A stretch of DNA of 64,000 bases from Hyphomonadaceae bacterium. GTDB lineage: Bacteria > Pseudomonadota > Alphaproteobacteria > Rhizobiales > Hyphomicrobiaceae. Made by a program: the position numbers and the translations under genes. Position 1 is the first letter of the stretch, and each line of letters begins with the position of its first letter. The notes under the pieces are model-generated. The model made no database searches. It saw only the letters and a program-made list of their open reading frames with translations, and was not told the origin of the DNA. Positions 49,829-57,296 of the stretch are shown one piece after another. Location of the stretch: assembly GCA_019747815.1 (NCBI GenBank), contig JAIEQJ010000034.1, positions 1 to 64,000 on the forward strand, in the 5' to 3' direction.

Positions 49829-50010
49829 TGTTGCGAAGCCTCCCCAGTGTGAGCGGTCCTGCCGGCGCCGTGCGGGTTTGGCGCTGGGCGCATGGCAGTC
49901 CGGCGGTTTTTCGGCAACCGGTGATGAAATATCTGCCTCGTCACACTAGCCCGCTCCCTTCAAATCGGCCAGATTCGCCGGGTTCAGCTCGCCGGATGGT
50001 TGCAAAGTCC

Positions 50011-51531
50011 ATGGCCGACGACACTTTCGCCAAGGCCCAGGCCGAGCGGGCCCGCAAGTTCGGCGCGCCCGAAGGCGAGGACGGCATCGTGCGCTGCGAC
50101 GCCTGCCCGGTGTTGTGCCGCATCCGTCCCGGCCGCGCCGGCGCCTGCGATCGCTACGCCAATGTCGATGGCACGCTGGTGCGCACCGATCCCGTCGTGT
50201 TCATGGAACGGGCGGCGGAGGGCGGTGTGCTGCTGGTACCCTTTGTAGGCCAGGCGGAGGACTGGGACGGACGCATCCTCTCGCCCGAGCGCACGTTCAT
50301 CACCGGCATCGGCGCCGGCACCACCTATCCGGACTACAAGCCGGCGCCCTTCATCGTCTCCAGCCAGCATGCTGGCGTCGACACGGTCACTGTCGTGACC
50401 GAAGGCATCTTCAGCTACTGCGGCGTGAAGGTAAAGATCGATACCGATCGCCACCTGGGGCCCGAGCAGGCCGCGATCCGCGCAGGCGCCGAGCCGGTGG
50501 GCCATGTCACCACGGCGGAATACGGCTCGCAGATGCTCTCCATCGGCGGCGTCCGCCACCTCACCGGCGGCAGCAAGAAGGAAGGCACGGTCACCTGCGA
50601 CACGCTGCTCAAGCTGTGTGCCGGCGAGGCCGTGGAGCTCGCCATCGACGGCGGCCACACCGTCGTCGTGCAGGCCGGCAGGGCGCCGGTGGTGGACGGA
50701 CGCGTGGAGGAGCGCATGCGTGTCGGCTGCGGCTCGGCCACGGTCGGCATCTTCGCCCGGCAGTGGCGGCCCCATGTCGACGAGGTGATCGTGGTGGATG
50801 ATCACATCACCGGGGTCTTGACCGAGCATCAGGCCGGCCGCTGTCTCGACATGCCGCCGGCCGGCATCCGCGTGCGCGGGCGCAGGTCGACGCCGGGACG
50901 CTACTTCCAGGTGGCGAGCCCCGGGCTTGGCTGGGGCGGCACCGACATCACCGATCCGCTGGCGCTCATTCAGAAAGTCGATCCGAAGGTGGCATGGCCC
51001 GGCCTGCGGCTGCTGTTCACGTCCACTACCGGCGAGGATGCGCTCTACTGCGTGCTCGATGCGAATCTGCGGCCGGTGCCGGCCGAGATGCCCGCCGCGG
51101 TGCGTGCCGTGGTCGAGCGCATCGGCGAGAACTGCGAGCCGTCGCTCTGCACCGTAATGTTCATGGCCGGTGCCGGCGGGTCGCTGCGCGCGGGCGTCAC
51201 GGAGAATCCGGTCCTGCTGACGCGCTCGGTGCAGTCGGGCGAGACCCGGGTCACCATGGGCGGCGCGCCGGCCTACCTGTGGCCCGGCGGCGGCATCACG
51301 GTGATGGTGGATGTGACGCGGCTGCCGAAGAACGCCTTCGGCCATGTGCCGACGCCCGCCATCGTCGCACCCATCGAGTTCACGTTGCCCCGCGACATCT
51401 ATCTCGCCACCGGCGGACATGCCGAGGAGATCGTGGCGGTGGACGAGGTGGTGCGGACCTATCGCGACGAAGCCCGCGTAGAGCCATGGGTCGGCGGCAA
51501 TCCATGGCCGTTGGGGGCCGGCAAGGACTGA
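50011..51531 (+). CDS. 6-hydroxynicotinate-reductase-like iron-sulfur protein
   Basis: This 506-residue protein resembles the family named after the 6-hydroxynicotinate reductase (Hnr) of the nicotinate fermenter Eubacterium barkeri, a ferredoxin-dependent ring-reducing flavo-FeS protein. The N-terminal CDACPVLCRIRPGRAGACDR gives four cysteines for a [4Fe-4S] cluster. GTTYPDYKPAPFIVSSQHAG, RVGCGSATVGIFARQW and the MGGAPAYLWPGGGITVMVDV block follow. The start is either 50011 or 49996. A UPF0280 protein begins 1 nt after the stop. Assignment to the family is from memory; the exact ring substrate in this organism is inference. Confidence 0.72.
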   Translation: MADDTFAKAQAERARKFGAPEGEDGIVRCDACPVLCRIRPGRAGACDRYANVDGTLVRTDPVVFMERAAEGGVLLVPFVGQAEDWDGRILSPERTFITGIGAGTTYPDYKPAPFIVSSQHAGVDTVTVVTEGIFSYCGVKVKIDTDRHLGPEQAAIRAGAEPVGHVTTAEYGSQMLSIGGVRHLTGGSKKEGTVTCDTLLKLCAGEAVELAIDGGHTVVVQAGRAPVVDGRVEERMRVGCGSATVGIFARQWRPHVDEVIVVDDHITGVLTEHQAGRCLDMPPAGIRVRGRRSTPGRYFQVASPGLGWGGTDITDPLALIQKVDPKVAWPGLRLLFTSTTGEDALYCVLDANLRPVPAEMPAAVRAVVERIGENCEPSLCTVMFMAGAGGSLRAGVTENPVLLTRSVQSGETRVTMGGAPAYLWPGGGITVMVDVTRLPKNAFGHVPTPAIVAPIEFTLPRDIYLATGGHAEEIVAVDEVVRTYRDEARVEPWVGGNPWPLGAGKD

Positions 51532-51532
51532 T

Positions 51533-52396
51533 ATGCTCGCGCGGAAGCATGCCATTGACAGGCTCTCAGGCAATCGCCTGCACCTGTCGGAAGGTCCGAT
51601 CGATCTCGTCATCCGGGCCGACGGCGCGCCGGAGGCGGTGCGGGTTGCCTATCAAGCGGCGGAGCGCCGGTTCGACGGGCTGCTGGCCGAGCTCGTCGCC
51701 GAGCTGGGGCTGCTGCGCGCGCCGCTGCGCGACCAATTCCCGCCCCTGCAAGGGCCCATCGCCCGGCGCATGGCGCAGGCCTGCTGGCCGCATCGGGCCG
51801 TGTTCATCACGCCCATGGCCGCCGTCGCCGGTGCCGTGGCCGAGGCCGTGCTGGCGGCCATGGTGCAGGCTGCGCCGCTTACGCGCGCCTATGTCAACGA
51901 CGGCGGCGACATTGCCCTCCATCTGACGCCCGGTGCGTCGCTCGCCATCGGCGTCGTGCGCTCGCTCGCCAAGGCGGTGCCAGAAGGCGACGTTACGATC
52001 ACACATGTTATGGCGGTGCGCGGCATCGCCACCAGCGGCCGGCACGGGCGCTCCTTCTCGCTCGGCATTGCCGACGCCGTCACCGTGCTCGCACGCGACG
52101 CCCCGGCGGCCGATGCCGCAGCCACGCTGATCGCCAATGCCGTCGACATCGACGATCCGGCCGTCGTCCGCCGCCCAGCGCGCGATCTCGATCCCGACAG
52201 CGATCTTGGGCGCCTCCCCGTCACCGTCGATGTCGGCCCGCTGGCTCAGGCGCAGATCGCTGCCGCCCTCGATGCCGGAGTTGCCCGCGCCGAAGCCATG
52301 CGCCGCGCCGGCCTGATCGAAGCCGCGCTTCTCACGCTTGCCGGCCAATGGCGCAGCGTCGGGGAGCTGCGATCTGTGCTGACGCACCAGCCATAG
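51533..52396 (+). CDS. UPF0280 family protein
   Basis: This 287-residue protein has UPF0280 features: YVNDGGDIALHLTPGASLAI, GIATSGRHGRSFSLGIADAV and a block on CWPHRAVFITPMAAVAGAVA. As I recall, UPF0280 structures belong to the ApbE-like fold group, whose other members transfer FMN to proteins; I cannot confirm this here. It starts 1 nt after the Hnr-like gene, so they are coupled and probably act together. Confidence 0.78.
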   Translation: MLARKHAIDRLSGNRLHLSEGPIDLVIRADGAPEAVRVAYQAAERRFDGLLAELVAELGLLRAPLRDQFPPLQGPIARRMAQACWPHRAVFITPMAAVAGAVAEAVLAAMVQAAPLTRAYVNDGGDIALHLTPGASLAIGVVRSLAKAVPEGDVTITHVMAVRGIATSGRHGRSFSLGIADAVTVLARDAPAADAAATLIANAVDIDDPAVVRRPARDLDPDSDLGRLPVTVDVGPLAQAQIAAALDAGVARAEAMRRAGLIEAALLTLAGQWRSVGELRSVLTHQP

Positions 52397-52456
52397 CGCA
52401 GCGCATGGTCCGGCGCGATGCACGCCGCAGCGGCTGCGGCATTCCCTATGCTCGAT

Positions 52457-53359
52457 CTAGGTCTCGGATGGGCAGAAGAAGGCTTTGCCGGCTCTTCTCA
52501 CCTGATCGACGATGAAGTCGTGAAGCGCTGCGATCCGCCGAAGCGATCTTTGATCGTTGTGCGTCACGAGCCAATAGCTTCGCCGCACCGAGAAATGCGG
52601 CAGCACGCGCACGAGCTCCGCTGTCTGGCCAGCCGCATAGTCGTGCAGCACGCCGACGCCGGCACCGGCCCGCACGGCCTCGAGCTGGGCTGTGACGCTG
52701 GCGCATTCGAACCGCCGCCGGGTCGCGCGCTCCAGCTCGCCGGCATAGTCCAAAGCCGGGCTGTACATGAGATCCGGCACGTAGGAGATGAACGTGCGAT
52801 CCGCGAGATCGTCCAGGGTCGCGATCGGGCCCACAGTCTCGAGATGCCGCCGCGATGCATAGGCACTGAGGCTGTAGTCCGTCAGCTTCAGCACCGTCAG
52901 CCGCCCCTCCACCGGCCGGTCGATCGTGATGGCGATGTCGGCCTCGCGCCGGGAAAGTGAGAAAGTGCGCGGCAGGGGGACCAGCTCGATGACCAGCTCC
53001 GGATAGACCAGGGCCAGTTCCGCCAGCCGCGAGACCAGAAAATAGGTGCCAAGCCCGTCCGGCGCGCCGATGCGAACGGCGCCGGAAATCGTCGCCTCCG
53101 TCCGCGAGAACTCGGACAGGGTTTCGAGCAGCGCGGCCTCCATCCGTTCAGCCGCGGGCAACAGGCGCTCCCCCATGCCCGTCAGCGCGGCGCCGGTTGT
53201 GCGTCGCTCGAACAGCTTACCGCCGACCTCCCTCTCGAGCGCATTGATGCGGCGCCCCACGGTGGCGTGATCGAGGCCCAGGCGGCGCCCGGCCGCCAGG
53301 AACTGACCGGATCGCGCAACCGCCAGGAACACGCGGATATGGTCCCAATCTAGCGCCAC
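52457..53359 (-). CDS. LysR family transcriptional regulator, divergent from mmsA
   Basis: This 300-residue LysR has its winged helix at the N-terminus (DWDHIRVFLAVARSGQFLAA, then DHATVGRRINALE) and a typical effector domain. The GTG at 53359 is chosen because it begins ALDWDHIRVFL; the frame is open further upstream without similarity. It is divergent from mmsA with a 115-bp gap carrying a dyad, so mmsA is a likely target. It also lies convergent with the UPF0280 gene. Confidence 0.88.
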   Translation of the reverse strand: MALDWDHIRVFLAVARSGQFLAAGRRLGLDHATVGRRINALEREVGGKLFERRTTGAALTGMGERLLPAAERMEAALLETLSEFSRTEATISGAVRIGAPDGLGTYFLVSRLAELALVYPELVIELVPLPRTFSLSRREADIAITIDRPVEGRLTVLKLTDYSLSAYASRRHLETVGPIATLDDLADRTFISYVPDLMYSPALDYAGELERATRRRFECASVTAQLEAVRAGAGVGVLHDYAAGQTAELVRVLPHFSVRRSYWLVTHNDQRSLRRIAALHDFIVDQVRRAGKAFFCPSET

Positions 53360-53474
53360 GGCTGATAGAATGTGAAATTTTGCACAACGACTGTTCCACA
53401 ATACCTGTTGTTGTGCACAGACGCGAGCCCCATCTTGCCCGCGCAACAAGGCATCGCCCGTGGAGGCTCTCCTG
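53360..53474. promoter_or_regulatory. LysR/mmsA divergent promoter region with dyad
   Basis: TGCACAAC at 53381-53388 and GTTGTGCA at 53410-53417 form a perfect 8-bp inverted repeat with 21 bp between. The spacing and placement between divergent genes suit a LysR regulatory site. TGGAGG at 53461-53466 is the mmsA ribosome site. Confidence 0.5.
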
Positions 53475-54971
53475 ATGATTCAATTCGGCCATTTCATTGG
53501 CGGCAGGCATGTCGCTGGCATATCCGGACGTCAGGGGGACGTCTTCCAGCCGTTCGACGGCACGGTGCGTGCGAAAGTGGCTCTGGCGAACGCCGGGGAG
53601 GTGCGCGCCGCCGTGGAGGCGGCGAAGCAGGCGCAGCCCGCATGGGCTGCCACCAATCCCCAGCGGCGCGCGCGCGTGCTGATGAAGTTCCTGGAACTCG
53701 TCGCCAAGCACAACGATGAGCTGGCCGACCTGTTGGCGCGCGAGCACGGCAAGACCATTGCCGACGCCAAGGGTGATATTCTGCGCGGCGTCGAGGTGGT
53801 GGAGTTCTCGCTCGGCGTGCCGCACCTCATGAAGGGCGAGTTCACCGATGGCGCCGGCCCCGACATCGACATCTATTCCATGCGGCAGGCCTTGGGCGTG
53901 GTGGCCGGCATCACGCCGTTCAACTTTCCGGCCATGATCCCGCTCTGGAAGGCGGGCCCCGCCATTGCCTGCGGCAATGCCTTCATTCTGAAGCCCTCGG
54001 AGCGCGATCCGGGTGTGCCGATGCGGCTGGCCGAGCTGTTCATGGAGGCGGGGCTGCCCGCCGGCATCTTCAACGTCGTCAATGGCGACAAGGAAGCGGT
54101 CGATGCCATCCTCGATGATGCCGATATCGCCGCCGTCGGCTTCGTCGGCTCCACGGCCATCGCCAAATACATCTATGCGCGCGGCACGGCCACGGGCAAA
54201 CGGGTGCATAGCTTCGGCGGTGCCAAGAACCACATGGTCATCATGCCGGATGCCGACATGGACAAGGCGATCGACGCGCTGATTGGCGCCGGCTACGGCT
54301 CGGCCGGCGAACGCTGCATGGCCGTCTCGGTTGCGGTTCCCGTCGGCGAGGGTACGGCCCAGGCGCTGATGAAGCGGCTGGTCCCCCGCGTGGAGCAGCT
54401 CAGGATCGGACCGTCGACGGACTCGACCGCGGACTACGGCCCGCTCGTCACCAGGGCCCATCTCGACAAGGTGCTGTCCTATATCGACATCGGCATCAAG
54501 GAAGGCGCCAGGCTGGTCGTCGACGGCCGCGGCTTCAAGATGCAAGGCTATGAGAACGGCTTCTATCTGGGCGGATGTCTGTTTGATGACGTGAAGCCCT
54601 CCATGCGGATCTACAAGGAGGAAATTTTCGGCCCCGTTCTGTCCGTGGTGCGCGCGGCCAGCTACGGCGAGGCGCTGAAGCTGTGCAACGAGCACGAGTA
54701 CGGCAACGGCGTGGCCATCTTCACGCGGGATGGCGACGCCGCCCGGGACTTCGCCGCCAAGGTGCAGGCCGGAATGGTCGGCATCAACGTGCCCATCCCG
54801 GTGCCGCTGGCGTACTACACGTTTGGCGGATGGAAAAACTCGGCCTTCGGCGATCTCAACCAGCATGGGCCCGACGCCATCCGCTTCTATACCAAGACCA
54901 AGACCGTCACGTCGCGATGGCCGTCGGGCATCAAGGACGGTGCCAGCTTTGTGATACCAACCATGGGCTGA
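53475..54971 (+). CDS. mmsA: CoA-acylating methylmalonate-semialdehyde dehydrogenase
   Basis: MmsA (498 residues) oxidises methylmalonate or malonate semialdehyde and releases propionyl- or acetyl-CoA, in valine, pyrimidine or myo-inositol breakdown. The catalytic cysteine is 281 (GYGSAGERCMAVSVAVP), and the NFPAMIPLW and GGAKNHMVIMPDADMDKAID blocks are specific for this branch, which lacks the usual general-base glutamate. TGGAGG 8 nt before the ATG is a good ribosome site. Without iol or mmsB genes here, the pathway is not fixed; pyrimidine breakdown would fit the nearby N-heterocycle genes. Confidence 0.92.
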   Translation: MIQFGHFIGGRHVAGISGRQGDVFQPFDGTVRAKVALANAGEVRAAVEAAKQAQPAWAATNPQRRARVLMKFLELVAKHNDELADLLAREHGKTIADAKGDILRGVEVVEFSLGVPHLMKGEFTDGAGPDIDIYSMRQALGVVAGITPFNFPAMIPLWKAGPAIACGNAFILKPSERDPGVPMRLAELFMEAGLPAGIFNVVNGDKEAVDAILDDADIAAVGFVGSTAIAKYIYARGTATGKRVHSFGGAKNHMVIMPDADMDKAIDALIGAGYGSAGERCMAVSVAVPVGEGTAQALMKRLVPRVEQLRIGPSTDSTADYGPLVTRAHLDKVLSYIDIGIKEGARLVVDGRGFKMQGYENGFYLGGCLFDDVKPSMRIYKEEIFGPVLSVVRAASYGEALKLCNEHEYGNGVAIFTRDGDAARDFAAKVQAGMVGINVPIPVPLAYYTFGGWKNSAFGDLNQHGPDAIRFYTKTKTVTSRWPSGIKDGASFVIPTMG

Positions 54972-55011
54972 GCGCACGGGGGAGCTGTGCTCGAGCGTAT
55001 TTCGAGCGCAG

Positions 55012-55698
55012 CTATTTCCCCGTGACGATGCCGCGCAGCACGCGCGGCGCGCCCGCCATGAACTCGCGCGTCGCGTCCTCGATCACGTCATCGAGCCGCT
55101 TGGGAACCGGCGTGCCGTACACAAACTTGCGGATCGCGATGTAGAAGATGCGGCCGTGCAGGCCCCAGAACAGCTCCCTCTCCCGTTCGCTGATCGGCGC
55201 GCGTGCGGGTGATGGAAGGTCGAACTCCTTGCGTGCCTCGACGGCGGCCGGCACAATGATCTTGTCGCCGATCATAGCCAGATAGCGCTTCGTGATGTCG
55301 AAGGATTTCATGCCGGAGAACACGAAGATGCGCACCCAATCGTAGTCGAAGATGCGCTCGGCATACTCGCGATAGAATTGGGCAAGGCGCGCCTCCAGGG
55401 GGCGCGATCTGTCCTTGATCAGCTCCTCCCAGTGATCCTGCCAGCGGCTCAAGTAGACGTGCTCGTAGACGCGCTCGATCAGCGCCTCCTTGCTCGGGAA
55501 ATGCCGGTAGATGGCGGAATGGGTGATGCCGATCCGCTTGGCGAGCTCGCGCGTCTGCCCTTCGAAGCCATGCTCGGCAAAGAAGCGGATGGCAGCTTCC
55601 AGAATGACCTTCTCCCGGTCCGCAGCCCGCAGGTTCTTGCGCTTGCTGGCAGGCTTCTTCGCTGATCGTTTGGCTGTTCCTGCAGCTTGCACGCTCAT
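55012..55698 (-). CDS. TetR family transcriptional regulator
   Basis: This 228-residue TetR starts with a basic tail (AKRSAKKPASKRKNLR) and an HTH of classic form (VILEAAIRFFAEHGFEGQTR, then IGITHSAIYRHFPSKEALIE). The C-terminal helices would bind an inducer. It is divergent from the second Mo-hydroxylase and ABC operon, and two matching operator-like sites lie between them. It most likely represses that operon. Confidence 0.9.
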   Translation of the reverse strand: MSVQAAGTAKRSAKKPASKRKNLRAADREKVILEAAIRFFAEHGFEGQTRELAKRIGITHSAIYRHFPSKEALIERVYEHVYLSRWQDHWEELIKDRSRPLEARLAQFYREYAERIFDYDWVRIFVFSGMKSFDITKRYLAMIGDKIIVPAAVEARKEFDLPSPARAPISERERELFWGLHGRIFYIAIRKFVYGTPVPKRLDDVIEDATREFMAGAPRVLRGIVTGK

Positions 55699-55768
55699 GT
55701 CCGCGCCGATCCCCGTCCGGTGTTCGGTTCCTTCTACCCCATGCCGCACGGCTGCTCTAACGAAAAAC

Positions 55769-55833
55769 AGACCATTTGGTCATTTTTGTTGACGCGCCGC
55801 TGCCGGCCCTATAATTCGAGACCCGTTGGTCAC
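55769..55833. promoter_or_regulatory. Promoter flanked by two TetR-type operator sites
   Basis: AGACCATTTGGTCAT (55769-55783) and AGACCCGTTGGTCAC (55819-55833) match at 12 of 15 positions. Each contains a GACC/GGTC inverted repeat, and their starts are exactly 50 bp apart. Between them are TTGACG (55789-55794) and TATAAT (55810-55815), a candidate promoter for the coxM-like operon with a short 15-bp spacer. A repressor on both sites could loop or block the promoter. Confidence 0.65.
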
Positions 55834-55878
55834 AAATAAGAAGCAGGCCGACAAAGCGGCGCCCACCGGGACGGAGAC

Positions 55879-56760
55879 ATGAAAGCCCGCGCCTTCGAGT
55901 ACGTGAGAGCAAGCTCCCTTCAGGATGCATTCGAGGCATTTGCCCGGGTGTCGGGGGACTGCTGCTATCTTGCCGGCGGGCAAAGCCTGGTCCCCTCGCT
56001 GTCGCTGCGCCTGCAGGCGCCGGCCATGCTCATCGACATTTCCCGCATTGACGAGCTGCGCGGTATCACGCTTGCGGACGACATGCTGCGCATCGGCGCG
56101 CTCACGCGCCACGCCGAGATGCTGACCTCGCCCGAGATCGCTCGCCATGCGCCGCTGCTGCAGCTTGCGGCTCCGCATGTCGCGCATCCGGCCATCCGCA
56201 ACAGGGGCACGATCGGCGGCGCCATCGCGCTGGCTGATCCCGCGGCCGAGTTCCCTGCCGTGACCTTGGCGCTCGATGCCGAATTCGAGATCGCCGGACC
56301 TGAAGGTCTGCGCCGCGTCAGGGCGGAGGGTTTTTTCAAGGGTCTTTACGAGACGGCGCTCGAGCCGGGAGAGATCCTGACGGCCATCCGCATTCCGCCG
56401 TTCCGCGCAGGCGATCGCGCCGTCTTCGATGAGCTGGCGAGGCGGCGGGGCGACTATGCCATCGTCGGCGCCGGGATTCAGGGGCGTGTTGCCGGAGATC
56501 GGATCGAGTCGCTCAGGATTGCCTTCCTGTCGGTGGGCCCGGCGCCGATCCGCGCCCGCCATGCCGAGGCGGCCGTGGCGGGCCATGCGCTCTCGCCTGC
56601 CGTCATTGCCGGCGCCCAGGCCGCGCTGGAGCGCGATCTCGATCCCGCCGAGGACCCCCAGACGAGCCCGGCCATGCGCCTGCACCTGGCTCGCGTGCTG
56701 CTCGGGCGCCTGCTTGGACGATTGGGCGAGCACCCGGCCTGCAAGGGCGCGCACGCATGA
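55879..56760 (+). CDS. Molybdenum hydroxylase FAD-binding subunit (CoxM-like)
   Basis: This 293-residue medium subunit has FAD blocks CYLAGGQSLVPSLSLRLQAP and HPAIRNRGTIGGAIALADPA, the second reading AxxRNRGTxGGxxAxAdPa as in CoxM and related proteins. Its stop overlaps the next start by 4 bp. It is the first gene of the TetR-controlled unit. The substrate is not known. Confidence 0.9.
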   Translation: MKARAFEYVRASSLQDAFEAFARVSGDCCYLAGGQSLVPSLSLRLQAPAMLIDISRIDELRGITLADDMLRIGALTRHAEMLTSPEIARHAPLLQLAAPHVAHPAIRNRGTIGGAIALADPAAEFPAVTLALDAEFEIAGPEGLRRVRAEGFFKGLYETALEPGEILTAIRIPPFRAGDRAVFDELARRRGDYAIVGAGIQGRVAGDRIESLRIAFLSVGPAPIRARHAEAAVAGHALSPAVIAGAQAALERDLDPAEDPQTSPAMRLHLARVLLGRLLGRLGEHPACKGAHA

Positions 56761-57296
56761 GCAGCCGGATCGCCGTTGCCGTCACAGTGAACGGGCAAGC
56801 CATCAGCGCTTTTGTCGAGCCGCGCACGTCACTCGCCGACTTCCTGCGCAACGACTTGGGGCTGACCGGCACGCACCTTGGGTGCGAGATGGGTGTTTGC
56901 GGCGCCTGCCTCGTGCTGCTCGACGGCAAGGCGGTTCATGCCTGTCTGATGTATGCCGTGCAGGCCGACGGCCAGACCGTCCAAACGGTAGAAGGCCTGT
57001 CGGAAAGTCGCGCGATTGCCGACATTCAGCAGGTGTTCCACGAGCGCAACGCGCTGCAATGCGGCTTCTGCACCTCTGGCATGCTCGTCACCGCCCACGA
57101 GTTCCTGAGCAAGTGCCAAGACCCGAGCCGCGCAGAGATCCGTGACGCGCTGTCGGGAAACTACTGCCGCTGCACCGGCTACGAAGCCATCGTCGATGCC
57201 ATCGCTGAGACGGCGCGCGGCCGTGCGGACCGGGCCGGCATTCCCTCGCAAGCGGAGCAGGCCGCCAAGAGTGACGCCGAGGAGACGCCTTCGTGA
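56757..57296 (+). CDS. Molybdenum hydroxylase [2Fe-2S] subunit (CoxS-like)
   Basis: This 179-residue small subunit has cluster cysteines 43, 48, 51 and 63 (LGCEMGVCGACLVLLDGKAV) and 102, 105, 137 and 139 (CGFC and CRC). It starts inside the stop of the FAD subunit gene and its own stop overlaps the large-subunit start, so the three are made in fixed ratio. The C-terminal tail (about 155-179) is variable and rich in Ala and Glu. Confidence 0.94.
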   Translation: MSSRIAVAVTVNGQAISAFVEPRTSLADFLRNDLGLTGTHLGCEMGVCGACLVLLDGKAVHACLMYAVQADGQTVQTVEGLSESRAIADIQQVFHERNALQCGFCTSGMLVTAHEFLSKCQDPSRAEIRDALSGNYCRCTGYEAIVDAIAETARGRADRAGIPSQAEQAAKSDAEETPS

